From Lysobacter enzymogenes (lineage in GTDB: Bacteria > Pseudomonadota > Gammaproteobacteria > Xanthomonadales > Xanthomonadaceae), in assembly GCF_017355525.1 (NCBI RefSeq), contig NZ_CP067395.1:4495001-4559000 (forward strand): a stretch of DNA of 64,000 nt. The letters run 5' to 3'. Every line of letters begins with the position of its first letter. Position 1 is the stretch's first letter. Positions 8,553-17,930 of this stretch are shown here, in pieces. Below the pieces are notes generated by a model. It worked only from the letters and a program-made list of their open reading frames with translations, was not told where the DNA came from and searched no databases. A program made the translations under genes and the position numbers.

Positions 8553-10313
8553 ATGAAGACCAGGATCATTATGTTCGGCGCACTCGCCAGTGCGCTGGCG
8601 ATGTCCGCAGCGTGTACGAAAACCGAACCCACTGTCGCCGCTTCAGCGATCTCCAAGGACCAGACGACGCCGTTTCCGGGCGGCGCGCCGATCACGGCGG
8701 CCGACCTGACCGCGACGCCGGCGGTTTTGCCCGCCGCGCCGCCGGCGTACAACTACGATCCCTACAACCCGAACATCACCCACGCGCAGTACGCGCGTTT
8801 CGCTTGGCGTCAGTTCATCCACTTCAATTCACCGGCGCAGAAGAACGGCGTCGATGCCGCCGGCAAGTCTCCGGTCGTGCGCGGGACCATCGATCCGGGC
8901 CGCAACTTCGCCGCATCCGGCGCCAGCGACTTCTACCAGAGCGGCACGGGCGCCGCTTCCAACTTCAGCAGCAATCAGCTGGTCTGGGAAACCTTCGCGC
9001 ACCGGTCCGAGCTGTTCCCCGCGGGTTCGGCTCCCAAAGGGAACCTCGCGGCGCTGGATCCCGAGTACGTCTTCCAGGGCAACCTCAAGGTCGCCTCGAC
9101 CGATGCCCGGTTCAACAATCTCGACGAAAACACCCAGATCGGCCAGAACCAGATCTTCTTCCCGAAGAACGGCAGCACGCCGTCGGCCAACCCCCAGGAC
9201 GATCACATCATCCTGTTCCAGGCCAAGGTGAACCCGGTCGAATACGACTACATCAAATCCATCTACAACGCCGACAAGCCCCCGGCCTCGCTGGAACTGC
9301 CTCCCAACGGGACGAACCAGGCAGAGTCCGTCGAGGTCAAATCGGCATGGCGGGAAATGACGCCGGCCTTGATCGCGTCCGGCCGTTATCACACGGCCGA
9401 AGCCTTGTACTACTACAAGGAAAATGGGGTGACTCAGGCGCGCGTGGCCACGTTCGGCCTGGTCGGCCTGCACATCCTGCGCAAGATGGAAAACTACCCG
9501 ACGTTCGTCTACACCACCTTCGAACAGATAGACAGCCTGACCACGCCGGACAAGCAAGACACCGGCTTGTATCTCATCAACCTCTACAACGAGATGCAGT
9601 ACGACGCATCGGTGCCGCCGGCGACGCGGCCGTCGGCGATCCTCAATTCCGGATCCAACCGGACCCTGGTCGAACTGCCGTTGGCGGGCCCGGTGGACAG
9701 CGCTCACGGCTACGCCGTCGTTCCCGGCAAATACACCATCCCCAACGGGTTTTCGGGTCCGATCAAGGTGCAGAATCCGCCGGTGGCGACCAGCGCGGTC
9801 TTTGAGGTCAACAACGAAGTCCAGCAAGCGATGGCCAGCACGCCCGCGTTCAAGGACTCGGTGTGGCGGTATTACCGTCTGGTGGGGCTGCAGGTGTTGC
9901 CGACCAACGAGGACACCTCCGTCACGCCGGCCAAGCCCGATCCGCTGACCCAGGACTTTTACCTGGCGAACATCGTGATCGAGAGCAGCCAGCCCGGCAT
10001 CCAGTTGTTCAAGGGCGGAGTCAAGGATCCCGATCCCGACAAGCAGCAATTCACCCTGCTGGCCAAGCGCGGGTTGCCGAGCATTCTGGGCGTGAAGTCC
10101 TTGCCTCCGAACACCGACAAGGTGGTGATGGGCGGCTGCATGGGGTGCCACGGCAACGCGCAATATCCCAGGAACGCTCAAGGCCAGGGTTCGAGCATCT
10201 TCAGCTTCCTGATCAACCAGGGCACGCTGACGGGGCAAGGCTTCAGCGCCGACGTGCGCAACGAATCGTCTGCGGAGTTGAGCGCGAAGCGTCTGGAGTA
10301 TCTGGTCTACTAG
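8553..10313 (+). CDS. Lipoprotein with C-terminal CxxCH haem-binding motif
   Basis: 586 residues. ATG 8553 follows GGAG and starts a lipoprotein signal peptide (MKTRIIMFGALASALAMSAA then C20). The body shows FAWRQFIHFNSP, VWETFAHRSELFP and long regions without a family I know. Near residue 530 it has GGCMGCHGNAQ, a single CxxCH motif typical of covalent c-type haem attachment, in a setting like small cytochrome c lipoproteins. It is predicted to be periplasm-facing and membrane-anchored. Its place right after the lectin gene suggests a joint operon. It could be an oxidoreductase needing one haem; no other redox motif is visible. Confidence 0.8.
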   Translation: MKTRIIMFGALASALAMSAACTKTEPTVAASAISKDQTTPFPGGAPITAADLTATPAVLPAAPPAYNYDPYNPNITHAQYARFAWRQFIHFNSPAQKNGVDAAGKSPVVRGTIDPGRNFAASGASDFYQSGTGAASNFSSNQLVWETFAHRSELFPAGSAPKGNLAALDPEYVFQGNLKVASTDARFNNLDENTQIGQNQIFFPKNGSTPSANPQDDHIILFQAKVNPVEYDYIKSIYNADKPPASLELPPNGTNQAESVEVKSAWREMTPALIASGRYHTAEALYYYKENGVTQARVATFGLVGLHILRKMENYPTFVYTTFEQIDSLTTPDKQDTGLYLINLYNEMQYDASVPPATRPSAILNSGSNRTLVELPLAGPVDSAHGYAVVPGKYTIPNGFSGPIKVQNPPVATSAVFEVNNEVQQAMASTPAFKDSVWRYYRLVGLQVLPTNEDTSVTPAKPDPLTQDFYLANIVIESSQPGIQLFKGGVKDPDPDKQQFTLLAKRGLPSILGVKSLPPNTDKVVMGGCMGCHGNAQYPRNAQGQGSSIFSFLINQGTLTGQGFSADVRNESSAELSAKRLEYLVY

Positions 10314-10324
10314 CCAGTGCGCGG

Positions 10325-10350
10325 GCCCGGAAGCGTTCTCGCTTCCGGGC
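10325..10350 (+). terminator. Perfect 11-bp hairpin after CxxCH lipoprotein
   Basis: GCCCGGAAGCG, loop TTCT, CGCTTCCGGGC: a perfect stem 11 bases after the stop at 10313 and before a convergent gene. There is no T-run. Confidence 0.6.
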
Positions 10351-10437
10351 GACGCGTGGCCGTCGCGCGGCGCACTCGTCAGTCCGAGCCTTCGTCGGGC
10401 CCGGACTGACCCAGACATGCATCGGGGTGCGGCGAAT

Positions 10438-10761
10438 CTACCGGCCTAGGCCTTCGCGCTTGTCCTTGGGGGCTTGCTCGGGCTTGATCTCAGGGGCCAG
10501 ATTTCTGGTCCCGATATCGGCTTGCTTTGAAGGCGATAACGGATTTCCCGTTTTGACGATCAAAGGGCAGTGGCCCAGGCCGGTGGTTCCGGTTTCGCAT
10601 TGCGAGTAACTGGTGCACGAGCCGTCGGAGTTGTGTTGAATGCATGAGGAGCAACAGTATTTTACCGGCCCGGGCGAATCGACCTTGTGGTACACCCTTT
10701 CGGCATGAGCGGTAAAGACACTCAGAAAACCTACGCACAGTACGAGCGCTTTGGTGTGCAT
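10438..10761 (-). CDS. Small secreted Cys-rich protein
   Basis: 107 residues with AAGGAA before ATG 10761 and a signal peptide at residues 1-20 (ALVLCVGFLSVFTAHA). The mature part has YCCSSCIQHNSDGSC, then SQC and GHC: six cysteines in the first 45 residues. A Pro/Lys-rich hydrophilic tail follows. This spacing differs from the twin-CX3C proteins in the window. It is probably an exported disulfide-stabilised domain; family not recognised. Confidence 0.7.
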   Translation of the reverse strand: MHTKALVLCVGFLSVFTAHAERVYHKVDSPGPVKYCCSSCIQHNSDGSCTSYSQCETGTTGLGHCPLIVKTGNPLSPSKQADIGTRNLAPEIKPEQAPKDKREGLGR

Positions 10762-11236
10762 TGTCGGAAGTTCCTTCTAGTGGGCAGTGTGGTTGCTGGG
10801 CCTGCGCTGCATCGGTCCGATTCGGCCTGCCTCCTTGGATCTGCGTGGGTGTGGGGTGGGCGTGTTGTATCACCGGCAATTGCCGCAGCAAGACGCCGTC
10901 GGGCATCGCGTTAATTTCTAGTTAACTCGATGGACGGCATCGATTCAGGGAGTTCGGAACGCGCGATTGGGACGCTAAAAAACGCATCGTCGCGGTCGAA
11001 GCGGACACGTTGAATTTCGCGCTCCGGATCTCGCGCTTCGCAGGATTCCACGGAGTTCATTGCCGAACGACTGCGTCGCTTCGGTCGCGCTATCGCCAGG
11101 AAGTGATGGACCTCGGGCCGATGACGATTCCTTCCGCAACTGGCGAAAACGGCTCAAGCACAGAGAACGGCGATGCGATCCCTGGGCAGGGATCGAAGCG
11201 TCGCGACGACGCATCTGCGCGAAGTAGCGGTCTCGA
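10762..11236. other. Intergenic region, nothing recognised
   Basis: About 475 bases between two minus-strand genes. The first part holds the 5' region of the small secreted gene. Short open frames on both strands (10975-11214, 11010-11267) have no ribosome sites and no protein character. Confidence 0.5.
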
Positions 11237-12436
11237 TCAAGGCGTTCGCGACCGTCCCGCCGCCTGACCGGCGACGTCCTCCCGCGCCGCGATTCTCTCC
11301 ACGAGCGTGTCGATCGCCGCTTCCATGGCGCTCGCGGTCTGGTCGCCGCTTTGGTTGGTGATGACGAACAGGCCCAGATCGTATTTCGGCACGATGTAGA
11401 TGTAGCACTGCGACCGGGGCACGCCGCCGTGATGGGCGTAGTAGACGCCCTTCAGGCGGTCGCCGCCGACGATGTTCCAGAAGTAGCCGATGCTGAAGTC
11501 GGAATCGAATCGGACCAGGGTTCGATGCGATTCCGTCGCGACAGGGCCGCCGGCCAACTGGAATTTCAGGTACTTCATCATTTCCGGGACGGTCGCTTTG
11601 ACATTCCCGGATGCGCCCCACGGCAATTGCGGCATGGGCGTGGTCGCCGCTGGGTTGTCGCTGTGATAGCCGACCGCAAGCCTGCCCGCGTCGGCATCGC
11701 GCAGTCTGATCCCGACGTCCGTCATCGCCGCCGAGTCGCGCAGAAAATCGCGCAGCAGCGACTCGTAGTCGGTCTGATACACGGTCTCGAGCACATGCGC
11801 CGTCAGTTCCGTTCCGGCGCTGGAATAGGCGTACTTCCTTCCGGGCATCCGCGGGATGTCGACATCGTGCAGATCCTTCAGGAACTCCGCCTTGCCGTAG
11901 TTCGCGTAGATGGCGTTGAGCTTTCCGGGCGTAGCGTGATCGGTGAAGTCCGCGAGCGCCGCGTTCGCGCGCTCCGGCAACATGCTGGGCAGGCCGCTGG
12001 TGTGCGACAGCAGGTGGCGGATGCGGATGGGCTCGCCGTCGTATTGCAGGTTCGGATAGGGCTCGCCCAGATACTTGCGGACGTCGTCATCGAGACTCAG
12101 CTTGCGCTCCAGCACGGCCTTGGCCACCAGGCCGCCGGCCATGGTCTTGCTCAACGATCCGATTTCGTAGAGGGTCGCGTCGGTCGGCGGGCTCGGCTTG
12201 CCGGCGTGCATGTCGCCGCGGTGGACGACGATTTCCCTGCCCCGGTACACGACGCCGATCGATGCCGAATGGAGCAAGGGTTGCCCGATCAATGTAGTGG
12301 CGGCCGCGTCGACCTCCGCCTCCAGGTCTTTCGCCGGGGCGTTCGTTTTCGCGCAGCTTGCGAGCGACAGTGCGGCGGACAACACGAAGAAGACGAGCCG
12401 CCGCCTGTTCGGAGCAATCAACGAAGTTTCCGGCAT
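11237..12436 (-). CDS. Beta-lactamase-fold serine hydrolase lipoprotein
   Basis: 399 residues from ATG 12436 (an in-frame ATG at 12472 is possible). A lipoprotein signal peptide ends LSAALSLASC. The catalytic SxxK motif is SLSK in EIGSLSKTMAGG, where the Ser is the nucleophile. The Tyr motif is YSSAG (YxS in place of YxN), and HHGG near the C-terminus stands in for KTG. HLLSHTSGLPS is typical of class C beta-lactamase/esterase relatives (PF00144). It is membrane-anchored in the periplasm. Enzymes with these variations are usually esterases, D-aminopeptidases or peptide hydrolases rather than true beta-lactamases, so resistance should not be assumed. Confidence 0.88.
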   Translation of the reverse strand: MPETSLIAPNRRRLVFFVLSAALSLASCAKTNAPAKDLEAEVDAAATTLIGQPLLHSASIGVVYRGREIVVHRGDMHAGKPSPPTDATLYEIGSLSKTMAGGLVAKAVLERKLSLDDDVRKYLGEPYPNLQYDGEPIRIRHLLSHTSGLPSMLPERANAALADFTDHATPGKLNAIYANYGKAEFLKDLHDVDIPRMPGRKYAYSSAGTELTAHVLETVYQTDYESLLRDFLRDSAAMTDVGIRLRDADAGRLAVGYHSDNPAATTPMPQLPWGASGNVKATVPEMMKYLKFQLAGGPVATESHRTLVRFDSDFSIGYFWNIVGGDRLKGVYYAHHGGVPRSQCYIYIVPKYDLGLFVITNQSGDQTASAMEAAIDTLVERIAAREDVAGQAAGRSRTP

Positions 12437-12931
12437 GCGTCGGCGCCTGAAGGGGGCATGGAAAGGGCTCATAAGGTAGCCGAACGGCAAAGCGCACGCT
12501 CGCGTCGCTCGGCGGATGCGATTTCGCTTTCGCGGCTTCGCGGCAGGGAGAATGGGGCGCCGCGCTTTCGCGGCTCGGCCTGGGGCTCTGGATCGGGAAC
12601 GCGCCCGGATTTCCGGCCTCCCGGTAAGGCGCCTTCGGCTTCGTCCCCCCTCGGCGCGCGCGGATTTTCCGGGAATTTCACAGTCGCCGCCTTGACCGGA
12701 AATAGGCAACTTGACACGCAGGCCGCCGCCCACCAAAGTCGGCAACGCCCGATAGCGCCGCACATGCATGCAGCGCACTGCGCGGATCAGCAACTGACCG
12801 CATACCCGTTCGCATTGTTCTCTGGGGGGAACAGCCGCACCGCAGCACGTCTGCCGTGCATGGCCTGAAAAGGTCGGCGCTTGCGCGCCCGCCTCCTTCC
12901 CTATCCACCAGGCATCCGGAGAACGAATCTA
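12437..12931. other. Divergent intergenic region
   Basis: About 495 bases between the serine hydrolase (minus) and the chitinase (plus). It must contain both promoters. GGAGAA before the chitinase start is the only site I can name. Open frames here are Arg-rich and look non-coding. Confidence 0.5.
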
Positions 12932-14728
12932 ATGAGCATCAGAGTGGCAGGAATCTTGCTGTCCGGCGTTTTGCTGACGGCCGGGCTGTCGCCCGCGCAC
13001 GCGCAAAGCGTCAGCTGCGCGGGCATCGCCGAATGGAACGCGGCGACCATCTATAACGCGGGCAGCAAGCTCGTCTATCAGGGGCGGCTGTACCAGGCGA
13101 CGATGTCGATCTGGAACACGCCGCCCACGCATTGCCCCAGCTGCGGCTACTACCAGGATCTTGGCGCGTGCAGCGCGGGCGGCAACACGCCGCCGACGGT
13201 CGCGTTGACCGCGCCCGCGAACGGCGCGAGCTTCACCGCGGGCGCCACCATCACCGTTACCGCGAATGCGGCCGACGCCAACGGCAGCGTCGCCCAGGTG
13301 CAGTTCTTCCGCGGCAGCACCTCGCTCGGCGTCGATACCACGGCTCCGTACAGCGCGAGCTGGGCCAATGCGGCCGCAGGCAGCTACGCGATCACCGCGG
13401 TCGCGACCGACAACGAGGGCGCCACCACGACCTCCGCGGCGGCCAACATCACCGTCAATGCCGGAACGCCCGACACCACGCCGCCGAGCGTGCCGGCCGG
13501 ATTGGCCGCGGCGTCGGTGACCTCGTCCAGCGTCAACCTGAGCTGGAACGCTTCGACCGACAACGCCGGCGGCAGCGGCGTCGCGGGTTACGACGTGTAC
13601 CGCAACGGCACGCTGGTCGGTTCGCCTTCCGGCACGTCCTTCAGCGACACAGGGCTGGCCGCGTCCACTGCGTACAACTACCGCGTGCGCGCCCGCGACA
13701 ACGCCGGCAACGCTTCGGCGCAAGGCACGCAGATCAGCGCGACCACCAGTGCCGGCGGCGGCGACAACACCTTGCCGCGGCATGCGCTGGTCGGGTACTG
13801 GCACAACTTCACCAATCCGTCCGGCGCGACCTTCCCGATCAGCCAGGTCTCCAACGACTTCGACGTCATCGTGGTCGCGTTCGGCGACGACGCGGGCAAC
13901 GGCGCCGTCAGCTTCACGGTCGATCCGGGCGCCGGCACCGAAGCGCAGTTCAAGGCCGACGTGGCCGCGGCGCGCGCGCGCGGCAAGAAGGTGGTGCTGT
14001 CGCTCGGCGGCCAGAACGGCACGGTGACGCTCAACAACGCCACCCAGGTCGCCAACTTCGTCAACAGCATGGAGGACCTGATCCGCTACTACGGGTTCGA
14101 CGGCGTCGACATCGACCTGGAAAGCGGCGCAGGCGTCTACCACGGCGCGGCGGTGCAGACCAACCTGGTCACGGCGATCAAGCAGCTCAACACGCGCATC
14201 GGCCCGTCGTTCTACCTGTCGATGGCGCCCGAGCATCCGTATGTGCAGGGCGGATTTACCGCGTACAGCGGGATCTGGGGCGCGTATCTGCCGATCATCG
14301 ACGGACTGCGCCAGGAGCTCGACCTGATCCACGTGCAGTACTACAACAACGGCGCGCTCTACACGCCGTACAGCCAGAACGGCCTGGCCGAGGGTTCGGT
14401 CGACATGCTGGTCGGCGCCAGCCTGATGCTGATCGAAGGGTTCCGGACCAACAACAACACCGGCGTCGTCTTCAACGGCCTGCGGCCGGACCAGGTCGCG
14501 CTCGGCCTGCCTTCGGGGCCGTCCTCGGCCAACAGCGGACAGGCGTCGCAGGCGACGATCGCCAATGCGCTGAACTGCCTGACGCGGCTGCAGAATTGCG
14601 GGGCCATCCGGCCGCAGCAGGCCTATCCGACCTTCCGCGGCGTCATGACCTGGTCGGTCAATTGGGACAAGCACGATGGCTTCAACTTCTCGCGGCCGGT
14701 GCGGACGACGTTGAACGCCTTGCCGTGA
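12932..14728 (+). CDS. Modular GH18 chitinase with CBM5/12, Ig-like and Fn3 domains
   Basis: 598 residues; GGAGAA precedes ATG 12932. There is a signal peptide to about residue 25 (SPAHA-Q). A chitin-binding CBM5/12 module at about 28-80 has AEWNAATIYNAGSKLVYQGR and two aromatic positions for binding. A bacterial Ig-like domain (about 86-172) and a fibronectin type III domain (about 178-270) act as spacers. The GH18 catalytic barrel runs from 283 to the end with FDGVDIDLES, the DxxDxDxE motif whose Glu is the acid/base. It is secreted and cleaves chitin from fungi or arthropods, matching the mycolytic habit of Lysobacter. A clear terminator follows. Confidence 0.96.
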   Translation: MSIRVAGILLSGVLLTAGLSPAHAQSVSCAGIAEWNAATIYNAGSKLVYQGRLYQATMSIWNTPPTHCPSCGYYQDLGACSAGGNTPPTVALTAPANGASFTAGATITVTANAADANGSVAQVQFFRGSTSLGVDTTAPYSASWANAAAGSYAITAVATDNEGATTTSAAANITVNAGTPDTTPPSVPAGLAAASVTSSSVNLSWNASTDNAGGSGVAGYDVYRNGTLVGSPSGTSFSDTGLAASTAYNYRVRARDNAGNASAQGTQISATTSAGGGDNTLPRHALVGYWHNFTNPSGATFPISQVSNDFDVIVVAFGDDAGNGAVSFTVDPGAGTEAQFKADVAAARARGKKVVLSLGGQNGTVTLNNATQVANFVNSMEDLIRYYGFDGVDIDLESGAGVYHGAAVQTNLVTAIKQLNTRIGPSFYLSMAPEHPYVQGGFTAYSGIWGAYLPIIDGLRQELDLIHVQYYNNGALYTPYSQNGLAEGSVDMLVGASLMLIEGFRTNNNTGVVFNGLRPDQVALGLPSGPSSANSGQASQATIANALNCLTRLQNCGAIRPQQAYPTFRGVMTWSVNWDKHDGFNFSRPVRTTLNALP

Positions 14729-14790
14729 GCGGCCGCTGAAAAGTCGCGGGCAGGGCGACGCTGAGCCTGCCCGCCGACCCGCTCCTGCGC

Positions 14791-14818
14791 GGCGCCCCCT
14801 GGTGGGCGCCGTTTTTTT
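14791..14818 (+). terminator. Rho-independent terminator of chitinase gene
   Basis: GGCGCCC (14791-14797) pairs with GGGCGCC (14804-14810), followed by a seven-T run at 14812-14818. It lies about 60 bases after the chitinase stop. Confidence 0.85.
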
Positions 14819-15274
14819 CGCATCGAGCCGTTCGACCGCTGTCGGCGGCGGCCGGCGCGCCGCGCTCGCATCGCGGTTTCGCGCAGCGCTCCCGCGAATG
14901 CGCGCACATCGCCAAGCTGACTGATTCACGTATCGACGCGCTCAAGCGGCGGACACAATCGCTGCACGGGTGCCTGCGCAAGCCGGCGTACGCAGAAGCC
15001 CGTCCTGCCGCCGCCCCGGCGCGCTGCCGTATTCGCAGGCGGAACTCAAGCCGCTCGGCTCGCGTGCAGCGCGACCCTCGAACAGGCCGCGCTCTTGCCG
15101 GCCGCCGGCGGAGCCGCGCCTTGCGCGGATCTGCGGCGTCGGCCGTGCCGCATGGGCTCGTGCGGCCAAATCCGGGCTATTGCCACACCTCCGGCTTGAC
15201 TTCATCATTGAAAGCTATGCCCTGGGGAGGGACGCATGCAGCGCGCAGCGTGCTCCAGGCGGAAGCTCTGACAC
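14819..15274. other. Intergenic region before histidine kinase
   Basis: About 455 bases. Only the last 80 bases show lower GC (TTGACTTCATCATTGAAAGC near 15193), which could hold the promoter of the kinase operon. No gene supported. Confidence 0.45.
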
Positions 15275-17074
15275 GTGAGCGCCACCCAACGACACCCCGT
15301 CGCGGCCTGGCAGGCGGGCGCTCTTGCGCTCGTCGTCGGGCTGACCGTGATTGTTCCGGCGCTGGTGTTGCGCGGCGCCGGCGAGGCGGCCAAGCATTCG
15401 TCGGACCTGGTCCGCCACACCCTGGAAGTCGATGCGCAGGCGCAGTCGCTCGCGCTGCATGTGCGCGACACCGAAGCGGCCGCGCTGTCGCTCGCCGCCG
15501 GCGTCGACACGCCGCGCCTGCGCCAGCGCCTGGCCGCCAGTCGCCGGCAGATCGGCAGCGCGATGACCGCGCTGCAGCGCCTCACCGAGGACAACCCGGA
15601 ACAGCAGCGCCGGCTCGGCGAACTGCAGAACCAGGTGAGTCTGCGCCTGGGCAACATGGATGCGCTGACGCGGGCGGGCGCGGCGTCCACGCGCGCCGAG
15701 GTCGACGCCGCGGTGCGCCAGTTCCCGGTCGGCGATCTCATCGCCCAGGTCATCGCCGAAGAACGCGGCCTGCTCGCGCGACGCCAGCAGCAATATCGGC
15801 AGCGCGCTTCGCTGACCGAGCTGACCCGCTGGCTCGCGGTCGCCGCCCAGGTGCTGCTGCTCGGCGCGGCGGCGGTCTATGCCGTGCGCCAGTTGCGCCG
15901 GCGCGTGGGCGCCGAGCGCGACGCCGCGCAGGCCAGCGCGTACGCGGGGCTGGTGCTCGATACGGTGCGCGAGCCGATCGCGGTGATCGACGCCGATTTC
16001 CGTCTGGTGCTGTTCAACCCCGCGTTCGCGGAGTTGTACGGGCTGCCGCCCGATGCGCACGGCCGCAGGCTGGCCGAGCTGGAAGGCGACGCCTGGACCG
16101 ACGAGGAGACCGTGCGCCGGCTCGGCGACGTGCTGTCGCGCGGACGCGAGATGTGGGACTACGAGTGCGGGCAGACCACCGCCGACGGCGTGCGCCGCAC
16201 CATGCTGATCAACGCGCGGCGGATGCCGCTGGGCGAGCAGCAGGGCCGCGCGGCGATGATCGCGGCGACCGACATCAGCACCCGTCGCGCCAGCGAGAAC
16301 CGCATCCACGAACTCAACCGCCAGCTCGAAGGCAAGATCGAGCAGGTGTCGGAAGTCAATCGCGAGCTGGAAGCCTTCAGCTACTCGGTCTCGCACGACC
16401 TGCGCGCGCCGCTGCGCCACACCGCCGGCTTCGCCGACAAGCTGCAGCGCCATCTCGGCGACGCCGCCGACGAAAAGAGCCGGCACTACCTCGGGGTGAT
16501 CTCGACCTCGGCCAAGCGCATGTCGCATCTGATCGACGACCTGCTGGTCTACTCGCGCCTGGGCCGCAGCGCGCTGCGCCTGCAGTCGGTAGACATGCAG
16601 TCGCTGATCCAGGAAACGCGCGCGATGCTCGACGCCAACCTCAAGCTCGACCAGCCCGAGCGCATCGTCGAGTGGCATATCGGCCGCATGCCGGTGGTCG
16701 TCGGCGACGAGAACATGCTGCGTCAGGTCTGGCTGAACCTGCTCGGCAACGCGGTCAAGTACAGCGCGCAGCGCCAGCCGGCGACGATCGAGGCGAGCCA
16801 CGCCTACGACGCCGAAGGCAATCATCTGTTCACCGTGCGCGACAACGGCGCCGGTTTCGACATGGCCTACGCCGGCAAGCTGTTCGGCGTGTTCCAGCGG
16901 CTGCACTCGGCCACCGAATTCCCCGGCACCGGCATCGGCCTGGCGACGGTGCGCCGCGTCGCGTCGCGCCACGGCGGCCGCGTCTGGGCCGAAGGCCGGC
17001 CCGGCGAGGGCGCGACGTTCTTCCTGCTTCTGCCCGCTTCCGACCAACCTCACAACGGACGACTGCCTTCATGA
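15275..17074 (+). CDS. Membrane histidine kinase with PAS domain
   Basis: 599 residues from GTG 15275. One membrane segment lies at 14-34 and another at about 184-205; the helical stretch between them is a CHASE3-like periplasmic sensor. A PAS domain (about 222-335: EPIAVIDADFRLVLFNPAF) leads to a HisKA domain with phospho-acceptor His374 in SYSVSHDLRAPLR, then HATPase with NLLGNAVKYS, DNGAGFDM and GTGIGLATVRR. The HisKA type is that of cyanobacterial-phytochrome-like kinases, which phosphorylate stand-alone receivers. The stop overlaps the next start by ATGA, so translation is coupled to the receiver gene. Signal unknown. Confidence 0.93.
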   Translation: MSATQRHPVAAWQAGALALVVGLTVIVPALVLRGAGEAAKHSSDLVRHTLEVDAQAQSLALHVRDTEAAALSLAAGVDTPRLRQRLAASRRQIGSAMTALQRLTEDNPEQQRRLGELQNQVSLRLGNMDALTRAGAASTRAEVDAAVRQFPVGDLIAQVIAEERGLLARRQQQYRQRASLTELTRWLAVAAQVLLLGAAAVYAVRQLRRRVGAERDAAQASAYAGLVLDTVREPIAVIDADFRLVLFNPAFAELYGLPPDAHGRRLAELEGDAWTDEETVRRLGDVLSRGREMWDYECGQTTADGVRRTMLINARRMPLGEQQGRAAMIAATDISTRRASENRIHELNRQLEGKIEQVSEVNRELEAFSYSVSHDLRAPLRHTAGFADKLQRHLGDAADEKSRHYLGVISTSAKRMSHLIDDLLVYSRLGRSALRLQSVDMQSLIQETRAMLDANLKLDQPERIVEWHIGRMPVVVGDENMLRQVWLNLLGNAVKYSAQRQPATIEASHAYDAEGNHLFTVRDNGAGFDMAYAGKLFGVFQRLHSATEFPGTGIGLATVRRVASRHGGRVWAEGRPGEGATFFLLLPASDQPHNGRLPS

Positions 17075-17511
17075 CCGAACTGCGCACCATCCTGCTGGCC
17101 GAAGACAGTCCGTTCGACGCCGAAATGGCCATCGACGCCTTGCGCGACGCCAACCTGCTGAACCCGGTGGTCCACGTCAACGACGGCGTGGAAGCGCTGG
17201 ATTACCTGTACCGTCGCGGCGCGTTCGCCGGCCGCAGCGACGGCGATCCGTCGGTGGTGCTGCTCGACATCAAGATGCCGCGCCTGGACGGGCTGGAAGT
17301 GCTGGCCGAGATGCGCAAGGACGAAAAGCTGCGCTTGTTGCCGGTGGTGATCCTGTCGTCCTCGCGCGAGGAGGCCGACCTGGTGCGCAGCTGGGACCTC
17401 GGCGTGAACGCGTACGTGGTCAAGCCGGTCGACGTCGACCAGTTCTTCGATGCGGTGCGCACCTTGGGCCGGTTCTGGGCCGTGCTCAACGAGCCGCTGG
17501 ACGCCAACTGA
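17071..17511 (+). CDS. Single-domain response regulator (Rcp1-like)
   Basis: 146 residues made of one receiver domain only. The acidic pocket is in LLAEDSPFDAE, the phospho-Asp in VVLLDIKMPRLDG, the conserved Ser in VILSSSREE and Lys in YVVKPVD. It overlaps the kinase gene by four bases (ATGA). Small receivers of this kind are the usual partners of phytochrome-type HisKA kinases; with no output domain, the phosphate is passed on or the protein acts by protein contact. Confidence 0.93.
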   Translation: MTELRTILLAEDSPFDAEMAIDALRDANLLNPVVHVNDGVEALDYLYRRGAFAGRSDGDPSVVLLDIKMPRLDGLEVLAEMRKDEKLRLLPVVILSSSREEADLVRSWDLGVNAYVVKPVDVDQFFDAVRTLGRFWAVLNEPLDAN

Positions 17512-17521
17512 GACCGCCCCG

Positions 17522-17899
17522 ATGGCCTGGCGCCTGCTGTTCGTCGACGACGCCGAAGAAGACGTGGAACTCGCCGAGTTCGCATTGAGCGAACTGACGG
17601 TGCCGTGGACGCGGCGGCGGGTCGCCACGCGCGGCGAGCTGGTCGCCGCGCTGCGCGACTACGATCCGCATCTGGTCCTGTGCGATTTCAATCTTCCGGG
17701 CTTCAGCTGGGAGGAAGCCCGCGACCTCGTGTCCGCCGCCGCGCCGGCGCCGCTGTTCGCGTTGCTCACCGGCGCAGCGGAACAGGCCGAGCATCTGCCC
17801 GGCCTGCCGGTGTGGGACAAGAACCGGCTCGACCGCCTGCCGCGCGAGGTGTCGGCGCTGCTCGCGCCGGCGCAGGTCGCGGTCGCGCCGGCGGCCTAG
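17522..17899 (+). CDS. Second stand-alone receiver-domain protein
   Basis: 125 residues, starting 10 bases after the previous gene. It is receiver-like: LLFVDDAEEDVELAE, phospho-Asp in LVLCDFNLPGF, Thr in LFALLTGAAE, and a Lys in WDKNRLDRLP. The domain is shorter than usual in the last beta-alpha units and has an Ala/Pro-rich tail. With the two genes before it, it forms a kinase-receiver-receiver operon, suggesting branching or a phosphate sink. Confidence 0.85.
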   Translation: MAWRLLFVDDAEEDVELAEFALSELTVPWTRRRVATRGELVAALRDYDPHLVLCDFNLPGFSWEEARDLVSAAAPAPLFALLTGAAEQAEHLPGLPVWDKNRLDRLPREVSALLAPAQVAVAPAA

Positions 17900-17930
17900 G
17901 GCCTAGCGGCGAGGCCGCAGGCCGCGCGGC

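Noticed and set aside
11237-12436. Calling the beta-lactamase-fold lipoprotein a resistance gene
   Set aside because: The Tyr motif is YSS and HHGG replaces KTG, which fits esterase or peptidase relatives better than true class C beta-lactamases.
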